DNA of 62,117 nucleotides, taken from positions 1 to 62,117 of the forward strand of contig NZ_RQYN01000021.1 in the NCBI RefSeq assembly GCF_003860135.1, written 5' to 3'. Of the stretch, positions 1 to 8,794 are shown piece after piece. The position numbers were made by a program, and so were the translations under genes. This DNA comes from Tannerella forsythia. GTDB lineage: Bacteria; Bacteroidota; Bacteroidia; Bacteroidales; Tannerellaceae. The notes under the pieces are model-generated. The model searched no databases. It saw nothing but the letters and a program-made list of their open reading frames with translations, and was not told where the DNA came from. Every line of letters starts with the position of its first letter. Positions within the stretch are counted from its first letter, which is position 1.

Positions 1-610
1 CTTTTTTCTCTATCGCTACGCGTTAGAAATTGTAAAATGCAAAGATAAGATTTTTTCTATCGCGGAATCTGGGTTGAAGGGATGACATCCCCCTTCGCTC
101 CGCTCTTCCCTCCTTTGAAGGGGGGGAAGGGGGGATGTTCACCGGCCAACAACTCAACACCCGAAGAGCATACAAGGGCTGAAGGCCTGAATGAAATTCA
201 TGCTTGTTTGTTCTATTGCGGAATCTGGGATAAACCTGATGAGACGAAAAGAGGAATTGGGTAAACATGTACTTTCGCAAGAAAAAAGAACGAAAACGTA
301 GGGAGTGGACGTACACTTTCATCGTGAATATCTCGTACAGACAGAGGAAAGTATGAAGTATACCAGTTGTCGATTACCGGAAGGATTCGGAAAAGAAGGC
401 CGTAGAACGTCCGTTGCGAACTGGTCGGATACGATTCACTTCACTGGGAAAGCGCCTTTCCTGCTATTGGGAAAGCACCTTTCCTAATACTGGGAAAGTA
501 CCCTTCCTGCTACTGGGAAGGCATCTTTCCCGCCACTGGGAAAGCCCCCCCTTCCTAATACTGGGAAAACACCCTTCCCAATACCGGGAAAGCACCTTTC
601 CCAATAGGCC
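1..610. other. Gene-free left edge with hairpin and repeats
   Basis: I see no credible gene here. A TATCTTTG -7 box lies on the minus strand at 40-47, so a leftward gene may begin just outside the window, but no TTG box is placed correctly. A GC-rich inverted repeat spans about 83-139 (ACATCCCCC...GGGGGGATGT) and would form a long hairpin. The phrase GCGGAATCTGGG occurs twice (62-73 and 220-231). A tandem array of GGGAAAG palindromes fills about 438-605. Short reading frames here have no recognisable domains. Confidence 0.6.
438..605. repeat. Tandem array of about seven 22-24 bp palindromic units
   Basis: Units follow the pattern ACTGGGAAAG-CACC-TTTCCTR. Each unit is itself an imperfect palindrome (GGGAAAG/CTTTCCC). 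About seven copies follow one another with 1-4 mismatches and no unique spacers, so this is not a CRISPR array. The array ends just after the stop codon of the convergent permease gene (611-1909). The period of about two helical turns and the GGGAAA core resemble a second array at 56367-56496. Confidence 0.8.
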
Positions 611-1909
611 TTAATCGTAACTTGTCATTCGTAATTGTTTAATGTATGTCAGGTAGCCGATCAGCAAGTTAATCAGCCCGAGCATGCATTCTTTCGTATG
701 ATTGACAAAAGCGAAGGTGATCATCCATAACGAAGCGGCGATAAAGATGATCTGGAAAAGAGGAAAAGCGGGACTTCTGAAACTTTCTACGTTGTCAGGG
801 TGCTCTTTCTTCCTGTATCGGACGAGGATGACACCGATCACGACGAGCAGGGTAGAGATGCTTAACAACACTCCGCAGTAGATCATGATTTGTTCGAAGG
901 TACCGCTCAGCAGCAGGACGGTACTGATCGCGAACTGTAGCCATAAGGCTCTCCGCGGCACATCATGGTCACGTGCCTTGAAAAAACGCCAAAGCGGATA
1001 TTCACGGGCGATGCTTGCCGTTACCCTCGGGCCGATCCAAATCATGGCGCTGATGCCTGAGACGAGCAGCGCCGAGAATCCCCATCCGAAAAGCGCGGCC
1101 GCTCGTTCGCCGAGCATCGAACGAATACCGGGTGTGGCAATGTTTAATTGCCCGACCAGTTCGTGCAAAGGAGTATGTTTCAGAAAGACGTATTGCAGCA
1201 GCGTATACAGTGCGGTTACGATGCATGTTCCGTAGATCAGCGATCGGGGAATCGCCTTCCTCGGATGCTTAAACTCTTCCGTGATATAGGTTGCCGCGTT
1301 CCATCCCGAGTAGGAATAGCTGACGTAGATCAAACTGACGGCAAAGGCCGATGAACCACATTCCCATAGATAGTTGCTGTCGAAAAGAAGGGCATTGTCA
1401 TTATTGGCAGGGAGGAAAAGGCCGACAATAATGATCGCCAATATCAAAAGCACTTTAAAGAGGGTGCTGATGTTTTGGAAACGCGCGCTGTAACGCAAGT
1501 CGAATGTGTGAATCAACGTAATCAGCAGAGTGATGGCAATGGCTGTCCATACAGGAGATGCCGGTCTTACGGGCAGATAATCGGCGAAAGCGAAAGCTGA
1601 GAGTGCGATCGGGGCAGCGAATCCGACGGTCAGCGAAATCCAGCCGGATAAGTATCCTACGACCGGATGATAGATGCGGGAGAGGAATGTAAATTCTCCG
1701 CCCGACTTTTTGATGAGCGTGCCGATCTCCGCATAACTGAAGGCGCCGCTTAACGCGATAAGCCCCCCACATAACCATAAAGTCAGGATTGTAGCGGTGT
1801 TATGTAGCGAAACGAGCTGAAAGCCCAAGCTGGTAAACACACCGGCCCCGATCATGTTGGCCACCACAATCGATGTGCCGGTAAGTGTGTTGATCTTGCT
1901 TTTCGACAC
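611..1909 (-). CDS. APC-family amino-acid permease
   Basis: This is an integral inner-membrane transporter of 432 residues, the usual APC superfamily length, with about 12 hydrophobic segments. The N-terminal motif NMIGAGVFTSLG (residues 18-29) is the glycine-rich TM1 substrate-binding break of amino-acid/polyamine permeases, and the acidic GGxxALSGAFSYAEIG segment of TM2 is also present. The substrate cannot be read from the sequence. It is the last gene of a leftward five-gene run and starts 9 bp after the lipoprotein gene. Co-transcription with a TonB receptor suggests the operon brings an amino acid, peptide or amine across both membranes; that is inference. Confidence 0.85.
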   Translation of the reverse strand: MSKSKINTLTGTSIVVANMIGAGVFTSLGFQLVSLHNTATILTLWLCGGLIALSGAFSYAEIGTLIKKSGGEFTFLSRIYHPVVGYLSGWISLTVGFAAPIALSAFAFADYLPVRPASPVWTAIAITLLITLIHTFDLRYSARFQNISTLFKVLLILAIIIVGLFLPANNDNALLFDSNYLWECGSSAFAVSLIYVSYSYSGWNAATYITEEFKHPRKAIPRSLIYGTCIVTALYTLLQYVFLKHTPLHELVGQLNIATPGIRSMLGERAAALFGWGFSALLVSGISAMIWIGPRVTASIAREYPLWRFFKARDHDVPRRALWLQFAISTVLLLSGTFEQIMIYCGVLLSISTLLVVIGVILVRYRKKEHPDNVESFRSPAFPLFQIIFIAASLWMITFAFVNHTKECMLGLINLLIGYLTYIKQLRMTSYD

Positions 1910-1918
1910 CGGAGCGGT

Positions 1919-2791
1919 CTATTTTAGATGTTCTTCTGCTGCCACAGCATCGAGCAACAGTCGGTATGCCCGTACCGTGCTGTCGGCATTCAGGTAACGG
2001 TCTCTTAATTTTTCATACCTTTCCAGCACCTGCATCGAGCGATGATACAGCAAGGAATCGACTTCGCGCGAAGGCTCGTAGTCTTTGGGATACGCATAGA
2101 CGAAATAACCTTCTTTAGACTGATGTGTGGGGATGTTGAAAAAGTTACGGGGCGTCGGCTTCTGTATGTCACGACGCGTGTGACTGGCCTCAACGAAAAA
2201 GTCGACGGCATAATCCGGATAACCGAACAGATACCCATACCCTCGGTATCGTTCGTAGATTCCTGCGTTCTCTATGGTCGATACCACGGTAGCCGGGTCG
2301 GCACCGGGTACAAGACCGTATTGTCCGAAAAAGCTCTCCTTTGCTTTGAGCAGGCTGTCTAAAAGGCTGACACGTACTACGCTCAACTGTATCGTGCGGT
2401 TACTGTCCTGATGTGCCCGGTAAGGAATAAAGACAAACGCCAGATCGGGCAGGCGGATTGCGTTGATGGCTTTCTGCACATGCGACAGGCGGTCTAAGTA
2501 TCGGCCTTTTTTGGCTCTGTCGACAATCTCGGGGCTGCTCCGTTTGGCAGAATCGGTATTGGCCAGAGGCATCCTGTAAAGCTTCAGAGAACTCATCGGC
2601 TTGATACGTCCCAAAAGGGTGTAGACTGCCTCGCGGTCTAACCCCGTCTGTAAGATGGAATCGATTAATAAGGCGCTTTCGTCGGGTGCGGCTTGTTCCG
2701 TCACTGTTCTTGGCAGAGTGTGCCGGCTGCTTCTGCAACCGAGCAGTAAAAAAACGACCAGGAACATACTCCAGCAATGTTTCATTACCAT
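1919..2791 (-). CDS. Lipoprotein of unknown function
   Basis: The product has 290 residues and a type II signal peptide ending in the lipobox LLLGC (Cys about residue 19), so it should be membrane anchored. The following residues are Ser and Arg rather than a clear surface-export signal. The rest is a soluble, helix-rich domain with many charged residues; I do not recognise the family. A second ATG two codons in (2785) gives a more typical MKHCW start. It lies 34 bp downstream of the barrel gene and 9 bp upstream of the permease, hence probably in the same operon. Confidence 0.7.
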   Translation of the reverse strand: MVMKHCWSMFLVVFLLLGCRSSRHTLPRTVTEQAAPDESALLIDSILQTGLDREAVYTLLGRIKPMSSLKLYRMPLANTDSAKRSSPEIVDRAKKGRYLDRLSHVQKAINAIRLPDLAFVFIPYRAHQDSNRTIQLSVVRVSLLDSLLKAKESFFGQYGLVPGADPATVVSTIENAGIYERYRGYGYLFGYPDYAVDFFVEASHTRRDIQKPTPRNFFNIPTHQSKEGYFVYAYPKDYEPSREVDSLLYHRSMQVLERYEKLRDRYLNADSTVRAYRLLLDAVAAEEHLK

Positions 2792-2825
2792 ATTGTTTCT
2801 TCTTTTTTGTGTTTTGATTTCGTCG

Positions 2826-4382
2826 TTAGAAATTGCAACCTACGCTGATTGATAACATGTTTCTATTGCCGAAACGCTTATTTTGTGCTTTGGCATAAGA
2901 AGCATCCGCGCGAACGTACACGTTCACGTCTGCGGCATGGTTTATTTTCTGCGAATAAACGCCTGAAAGATGCGCGCCAAAGAAGCCCGATGTATCGTAT
3001 TCATTGTCTTTCTTCTCTAACTGCGAATGTATCGGGTACTCTTTATAAGCCCCTCCGTACAGATAGCTTCCGTCGATATTTTTTCCGTACATCAGCCGGG
3101 TGCCCACCAGCAGCTTCTTCGACAACTTGTCCGACAAGGTGAAATTGCGCTTCCCGAAAGCTTCGAACACAATGTTTCTGGCGTGCTTCCTACTTTTGGG
3201 CAGGAGATATTCGTCATTCAGATCCGTATAATTTATTTTACCTCCAAGCAGGTATTTGTACTCGTCACCCTGATTCTTCGTCCATGAATATCCGACACTC
3301 AGGTATTTGCTCGCATAAATTGAACGGATGCTCTTATACAGTGTGACGTATCCTTTGAATGTCTCCGTATCGTCGAATTTCGTAACATACTCGATGCCCT
3401 TCACCATGCGCTGCATATATTCGAGATCAAGATAATGCGTATGATCTTCTCCTTTCGTTTTGAGCGATGCTTTCTGATGCCACACACGATCGATGACCGT
3501 ACCTTCTTTTCTCGGGTTCGTAAACGAAACCTCGGCATCTTCTACACTCGTGAGATAATTACCCGTCAGCATCAGATCGATACTCCCCGAGTAATGATAC
3601 TGCAAGCCTGCTCCAAGGCTTTTACGGATATAGTTCGTCGTTCTTCCGCTGCCGATACCGATGATGGCATTTCCCAAACCGCGCAATTCGTAAAACGGCT
3701 GATCGATATAGACGTTGACGTTTGACATATTCGACTCCTCCTTGAAAACCCCGTATTCGAGATTCAAACCGAGGCGATTGTGGCTATTGACGGAGTAAAC
3801 GACTCCGGGACGGACGGAGAGCTTCATCGCATAATTCTCCGTGCGGATATCGCGTTGCTTGGCCGCCAGATAAGCATAGTATTCTCCTCCGACACCGAAT
3901 AACCATTTCTCTCCGATAGCAGGGAAATTGATCTTGTATTCCAGTTCGTAATACTGATTGTTCCAGTCGCTCGAGAGCGTGTCGGCCACGAAGTAAGGCA
4001 TGCCGCGATAAGGGGTGATCAGCGAAGCGTTAAACCTCGCATCCTTGACCGCGTTCCGTGCGTAATCAAATCTTCCCCAGAAATAGAAGTCGCGAATATT
4101 TACGCCTCCTTCGGTATTTAGCGTAAGATTTTTGTTCTTGTCTCCTTCCATCACCCGATGATACTTGCCGTTTTGCAGCGTATATCCTCCGGAGAGCGTC
4201 GCGTAGTTCTTTGATTGATCGAGCTTCAGACCGGCCGCGTTCGACGATTGATTCCAAACCCACGTCATTTTCATTTTTTCGGCTGCTACCGGTGAGAGGC
4301 CGGCTTCCTGTGCTGACGTGACGGCGACCGACGAAAGGAAAAGCCACAAGAGAAATTGCTTCTTATATGTTGTTCGTTGCAT
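2826..4382 (-). CDS. DUF6850-like outer-membrane beta-barrel protein
   Basis: The 518-residue protein has a Sec signal peptide (about residues 1-24, ending VTSAQ). Alternating amphipathic strands run throughout, and it ends in an aromatic residue (GCNF), the usual C-terminal signature of outer-membrane barrels. The conserved start LSPVAAEKMKMTW and overall length match the DUF6850 family as I know it from Bacteroidales. It follows the DUF4876 gene after 28 bp. This TonB-DUF4876-DUF6850 order recurs in Bacteroidales, so the three probably form one outer-membrane system. No substrate is evident. Confidence 0.75.
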   Translation of the reverse strand: MQRTTYKKQFLLWLFLSSVAVTSAQEAGLSPVAAEKMKMTWVWNQSSNAAGLKLDQSKNYATLSGGYTLQNGKYHRVMEGDKNKNLTLNTEGGVNIRDFYFWGRFDYARNAVKDARFNASLITPYRGMPYFVADTLSSDWNNQYYELEYKINFPAIGEKWLFGVGGEYYAYLAAKQRDIRTENYAMKLSVRPGVVYSVNSHNRLGLNLEYGVFKEESNMSNVNVYIDQPFYELRGLGNAIIGIGSGRTTNYIRKSLGAGLQYHYSGSIDLMLTGNYLTSVEDAEVSFTNPRKEGTVIDRVWHQKASLKTKGEDHTHYLDLEYMQRMVKGIEYVTKFDDTETFKGYVTLYKSIRSIYASKYLSVGYSWTKNQGDEYKYLLGGKINYTDLNDEYLLPKSRKHARNIVFEAFGKRNFTLSDKLSKKLLVGTRLMYGKNIDGSYLYGGAYKEYPIHSQLEKKDNEYDTSGFFGAHLSGVYSQKINHAADVNVYVRADASYAKAQNKRFGNRNMLSISVGCNF

Positions 4383-4410
4383 AGCGTTTCTTTTTACTTC
4401 AAAATGATAC

Positions 4411-5652
4411 TTATTTTAGGGTATGATTCCAACTCGGCATTTTAGCGTTGTAGCGTCTGAACATGGGAACGACCCCTCTTTCAAAATCTTCCGTACTGTT
4501 GTTCGTATCTTGCAAAAAAGGAGTTCCATCAGGGTTCTCTCCGATCTTTTTACGGGCTACACCGAGTGAATTATAGGTCGCACCGACGGTCGTGATTCCG
4601 GCATCCAGTACGCCCGGCATCCGCTTGGCATTGACCTTCGTCTCGTCGTCTACGGCTTCTACACCGTCTAACACATACTCAATCGGAATCTTTGCATAGA
4701 GCATCTTGGATGAACTGCTCTGGTCTTTTGTCTGTAATGCCGGATTATTGACCGGATCATACGTCTCTCCTTCGGGCACTTTGAAAATAACGTAGGCGCC
4801 ACCGAAAACAGAAGTTAAATATTGGGGTGCCCTTCCTTTATCGGCCTTTCCATTGAAATAGACATGTTCCATATCGAGGGCCGGTTGATCCGGGAACTTC
4901 GGATTGTTCATATTAAATTCGAACTCCGAGCTGAAACAGTCGACAGGTGAATTCGGATTGTAAATGTCGAGCTTATGATTGGCAGCGAACTGTGAAATCA
5001 CGCAACTCTCACCGGGCTTCAAAGGGTAAGTCGTTCCATTGCCGGGAAACTTCCATATCCTCTCGGTGTAGACATATTTGTCGCCGTCCTCCTGAGGCCA
5101 TACGGGAAGGGTTGACGTCGACTTGGTCGGATACAGCACGGCAAAATAAATACCGTCCAAATAGTGAAGCTCTTCCGAGTTGTTATATATTTCGTAAAAC
5201 TGATTCCGGAAATAGAAATTCGCGGTTCCCGAATAGAAGATTTCTTTGAATATAAGCGGACTGATTTTCTGACCGGAAATAGGCAAATCGATCGTCGCAC
5301 GATTATTCAATATGGGATGGTTCACTAAACTGCCATTTAAATAATACGATACGCCCTCCTTGTTCTTCAATTTTCCCGAGATGACGATGCTGTACATTCC
5401 GGGAATCAGATTGCCAATCTCTATGGTCGAGGAAGTGAGTTCTTTTTCCACGCGGATTCCTTCGACATAATTATTCAAAATAAGTTTCAGTCCGTTCGTG
5501 TTATCAAAGCCGGACAATGTGATTTTGGACCGAATGGTAATGGAGATCGGCGTTATTTCTTTCGTTTCGAGGGCATCGGAAAACGACTCGCATGATACCA
5601 GCAAAGACGCTAACCCGATGAGTGCAAAATATATTTTTTTATTCATAGTCAA
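4411..5652 (-). CDS. DUF4876 surface lipoprotein
   Basis: The protein has 413 residues with a lipobox LLVSC (Cys about residue 21) followed by E-S, so it is probably a surface-exposed lipoprotein partner of the TonB receptor. Early strands resemble a carboxypeptidase-regulatory/Ig-like domain (residues about 35-125), followed by the FKEIFYSG...FYEIYNNS block typical of DUF4876, a lamin-tail-like beta fold. It starts 8 bp after the TonB receptor stop. Alternative starts MTMNKK (5652) and MNKK (5646) are both possible. In this position it plays the part SusD-like proteins play elsewhere, though it is not SusD-like in sequence. Confidence 0.8.
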   Translation of the reverse strand: MTMNKKIYFALIGLASLLVSCESFSDALETKEITPISITIRSKITLSGFDNTNGLKLILNNYVEGIRVEKELTSSTIEIGNLIPGMYSIVISGKLKNKEGVSYYLNGSLVNHPILNNRATIDLPISGQKISPLIFKEIFYSGTANFYFRNQFYEIYNNSEELHYLDGIYFAVLYPTKSTSTLPVWPQEDGDKYVYTERIWKFPGNGTTYPLKPGESCVISQFAANHKLDIYNPNSPVDCFSSEFEFNMNNPKFPDQPALDMEHVYFNGKADKGRAPQYLTSVFGGAYVIFKVPEGETYDPVNNPALQTKDQSSSSKMLYAKIPIEYVLDGVEAVDDETKVNAKRMPGVLDAGITTVGATYNSLGVARKKIGENPDGTPFLQDTNNSTEDFERGVVPMFRRYNAKMPSWNHTLK

Positions 5653-5659
5653 ACGTGTA

Positions 5660-8527
5660 TTAATGGATTAATAAATTGACTTCTAATCCGAAGAAGAAAT
5701 CTTTGACAGGGAGGAATCCTCTGCTTCCTTGATGGAATGATCCGGGGCTGCGCTTCGATTCCACCACCGGATAATATCTGAACATGTTGTTCGCGAAGAA
5801 GGAGACACGCATAAAATTACGTATTTCTTTCGTGATATTGATATTGAAGTTGAATAACGGCGGGATGGATTCAACGATGTACAAGGCATCGTTGCGTCGA
5901 CGAAGAATGGATTTAAACTCTGGCTCATCCTTCTTCGAGGGATCGAAGTCATATTGCTTTCCGTCGTTTTTGGAGATGTAAGCTACGGGGATGGTGTCGT
6001 TGCCGAAAGTATAACGGTCTCGCTGGCTCCAGACGGTCTCCATCGTGAGGGTAACGACAAATCCTATTTCGGGGATGTTATGCGTAGCTCGTAAGGCGGT
6101 CGAGAAGCGGTCGGTTTTATGTTTGGACATCGCCGGGCCATACAGTCCGACGTGGGTGCGCGAAGCGCCTCCTTCACCGCTGTTGTGATAATACGAATAG
6201 GTGTCCTGATAATTCTCGTTCTGCATGTAAGCGCCTGAGAAAGAAAAGGCGGTACGAATGGCGTCGATCCGGTTGAGGCGTAAATCGAACTCAACGCCTT
6301 GGCTGTTCATGACCAAATGGTTCGAGGGAACATAATATTCCGCCAATACAGGATGAGCAGCCGATAATTGATAAACCGGTTGATTATTCTTGCCTTCCAC
6401 GCGTTTATATTGTTTAAAAGTAACCGGATTGAATCTGGGCGACATGGAATAGCCATTCTTCAGGTGCTCTTTAAAGGCTGTGAGATAAAGCTGGAAATCA
6501 TCGAATAAAAGGTCAACTCCGACCTCTGCTTTCGTGTTGGTTGCCGCTTTCAAGTCGTGATTCTTGGTGTCGAAGATTCGTGTTGTCGTCATAAAGATAC
6601 GTTGATCTTTGGGAATCCGATCGTTCGGTATCTCATTGATGTTGATGTATTCGAAGTATGCTTTCTCCGGATACAAATAAACCAGGGTCGGCATCTTTGC
6701 CGTCACGCCGTATCCGGCTTTCAGGAAAACCTTTTGAGGAATCACTTCGAGTGACGCATTGATACGGGGTGACAAGACGTTCTCTACGTCTTTCATCATG
6801 TCGTATCGTAATCCTGCCTGAATACGTAATTTGTTGTTCGGGGTAAGGTGTGCGGTCAAGTTCTCTTCCACAAAGAACGAACCGTGCCGGATAAATGGAA
6901 TGTCTTTGTAGGCACGCGGTCTGAATGTGGCGTTGAGCGCTTGTAAATTGCGGTAAGGCGGAGCCATCCGGTCGAAGACCTTCCCTTGCCCGACATTTCC
7001 CTCCAAGCGATATTCTCCTCCGAGCAATATCCGATGATCCGTTTTACCCCATCGTTTAAACAAGGTGGCCGATAATTTGGCAAACGCATGAATCTCTTTT
7101 CCGTAAATGTCATATTTCCCTTTGTAGGTGGAAGGCAGAAATACGGCCTGATCCGAAGGATTTACGTGCGTATAGTCGGTAATCTTCTTCCCATCCGCAT
7201 CATATAAATCGAGGCCGGGTTTGTTGGTGATGATAGCACCGTCGACCGTCGTCATGGAGTAGGGAGCGTTCGCCGCGGTATATAATTCTTCATAATGACT
7301 TTTTTTGTCCGTATAGCTTCCAGATAATGCATATTTGATATTTTTCAACCAGCTCTTATCTTTAAAATAAATGGTTCCGTTTGTGTTTAAAGACAATTTG
7401 GCATCTTTACCGCTTGACACGGTTTCCGTGATTTTATCGTCCGGATTACGGTCTCGTTTAGCTTGTCCGTACATGAAATCTACGATGGTATTGCTTTTCC
7501 ATCGATTGTTTAAAAATACATTCGAGTAGATGGCTTTGGACGAGAAGCGCCGATAATATCGATATGATTGAACCGGCGTATTTACATTATATGTATAGTC
7601 GGCGCTCAGGTTTAAATCGCCGCGGTTCTTCCCCAAGTTGGCGCCCTTCTGTGCAAAGAAATGGTAAATATTCGGGTTTGTCCGCGCCTTGATGTTTAAC
7701 GGAGTCTTACCGGCTTTCGATTTGACTAAGACGGCACCCGATGTTAAATCGCCATATTCCGCCGAGGGGATTCCCCGTATCACTTCGACCGATTCGATAG
7801 TCTCGAGCGAGATGTTTCTCGTGTCAACTCCTCCCTCCGGCGAAGCCGTTCCTCCTAACGCATTTAAATTTCCTACTACGGCAGGATGCATGGCCTGCAG
7901 ATTCGCATTGTTCGAGAGCGGTGATCCGTCTTGTATAATGGTCGCGCCAAGCGCATTCATCGCTGACTCTCCCCAACCATTTGAATTTCCGACGGTGCGG
8001 ATATTGATCTGAGAAGCGTAGTTTAGATTGGGATTGGCAGTGATTCCTCCCGGCAGTAAGGCTAATACGTTATTTAAACTTACCGATTGGAGGTGTTCGA
8101 TCGCTTTATGAGAGATGGTGGAGGAAGTCGATTGTCCGCTTCGTCCCGGCTCCACGGTTACAACAACTTCTTTCAATCGGAAATTATCTTCCTTTAACAA
8201 GAAATCAACGTTCGTATCGGCATGCAACTTCAAAAGCGTATCTACCGTTACTTTCCCGATAAAAGACACTTTAAGTCTCACGTCTCCTTCAAGGATGTGA
8301 GTGAGTGTGTACTCGCCATTCGCATCACTTGTCGTTCCGAAACCGGCTGCTTCGATCGTCAGCGACGCTCCGGGAAGAGGTTGTTTTTGATGTCCTGCGG
8401 TCTCCTCATACACGGTTCCCCGTACAGCGTATTTCTTTTGACTCAAAAGAGGAATTGCGTTAAAAGACATACAGATTATTCCGCAGAGGATAAAAAGGAT
8501 TTTTCGTTCTATTCTTATCATAGTCAT
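5660..8527 (-). CDS. TonB-dependent outer-membrane receptor
   Basis: The 955-residue receptor has a signal peptide (about 1-30), a carboxypeptidase-D-regulatory-like domain (about 34-115, YAVRGTVYEE...GTTSDANGEYTL), a plug domain with VEVIRGIPSAEYGDLTSGAV (plug exit, about residues 240-260), and a 22-strand-type barrel ending in hydrophobic LLIH. It imports a ligand using ExbBD-TonB energy. Transcription probably starts at the dyad-bearing promoter 8600-8648. No STN domain precedes the regulatory domain, so it is not an anti-sigma-linked transducer. It is the first gene of a five-gene operon. Its ligand is unknown. Confidence 0.93.
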   Translation of the reverse strand: MTMIRIERKILFILCGIICMSFNAIPLLSQKKYAVRGTVYEETAGHQKQPLPGASLTIEAAGFGTTSDANGEYTLTHILEGDVRLKVSFIGKVTVDTLLKLHADTNVDFLLKEDNFRLKEVVVTVEPGRSGQSTSSTISHKAIEHLQSVSLNNVLALLPGGITANPNLNYASQINIRTVGNSNGWGESAMNALGATIIQDGSPLSNNANLQAMHPAVVGNLNALGGTASPEGGVDTRNISLETIESVEVIRGIPSAEYGDLTSGAVLVKSKAGKTPLNIKARTNPNIYHFFAQKGANLGKNRGDLNLSADYTYNVNTPVQSYRYYRRFSSKAIYSNVFLNNRWKSNTIVDFMYGQAKRDRNPDDKITETVSSGKDAKLSLNTNGTIYFKDKSWLKNIKYALSGSYTDKKSHYEELYTAANAPYSMTTVDGAIITNKPGLDLYDADGKKITDYTHVNPSDQAVFLPSTYKGKYDIYGKEIHAFAKLSATLFKRWGKTDHRILLGGEYRLEGNVGQGKVFDRMAPPYRNLQALNATFRPRAYKDIPFIRHGSFFVEENLTAHLTPNNKLRIQAGLRYDMMKDVENVLSPRINASLEVIPQKVFLKAGYGVTAKMPTLVYLYPEKAYFEYININEIPNDRIPKDQRIFMTTTRIFDTKNHDLKAATNTKAEVGVDLLFDDFQLYLTAFKEHLKNGYSMSPRFNPVTFKQYKRVEGKNNQPVYQLSAAHPVLAEYYVPSNHLVMNSQGVEFDLRLNRIDAIRTAFSFSGAYMQNENYQDTYSYYHNSGEGGASRTHVGLYGPAMSKHKTDRFSTALRATHNIPEIGFVVTLTMETVWSQRDRYTFGNDTIPVAYISKNDGKQYDFDPSKKDEPEFKSILRRRNDALYIVESIPPLFNFNINITKEIRNFMRVSFFANNMFRYYPVVESKRSPGSFHQGSRGFLPVKDFFFGLEVNLLIH

Positions 8528-8599
8528 TGCATAAATTTATCAGACAGTCGTCTTGTCCTATTCTACTAAACAATCTTTTGTTAATTTATTTTTAAGGTG

Positions 8600-8648
8600 C
8601 AAAGATAAGGCATCATGTCGTTCATCCCAATCCCTATTTTAGGGGATT
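8600..8648 (-). promoter_or_regulatory. Promoter of the TonB operon with a 21-bp dyad over -33
   Basis: Read on the minus strand, TATCTTTG (8600-8607) is a consensus Bacteroidetes -7 box. Exactly 20 bp upstream of it, TTG (8628-8630) forms the -33 element. That TTG is the last triplet of a 21-bp dyad, AATCCCCT-N6-GGGATTG (8628-8648). The same dyad with the same 20-bp spacing is found at 14127-14175 and 55548-55596, which suggests a shared regulator binding over the -33 region. Confidence 0.75.
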
Positions 8649-8744
8649 TTTGAGAGGAGAAAAGAACGTCGGTATGCTTCAGAAGTGCGATGAGAAGACC
8701 AAAGTCGACTCAGTGTATGCGATAAAAAACAGATACTGTTTCGG

Positions 8745-8774
8745 TTGTACGTTCAAAAAAAAGCTATACCTTTG
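8745..8774 (+). promoter_or_regulatory. Promoter of the patatin gene
   Basis: TTG (8745-8747), a 19-bp spacer and TACCTTTG (8767-8774) match the Bacteroidetes sigma-ABfr consensus. The start codon at 8795 lies 20 bp downstream of the -7 box, giving a short leader of about 13 nt. Confidence 0.7.
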
Positions 8775-8794
8775 CCTGACGAAGTTTGAGGGTG

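Noticed and set aside
438-605. Possible CRISPR array
   Set aside because: Units are directly adjacent with no unique spacers, and no cas gene is in the window; same for 56367-56496.
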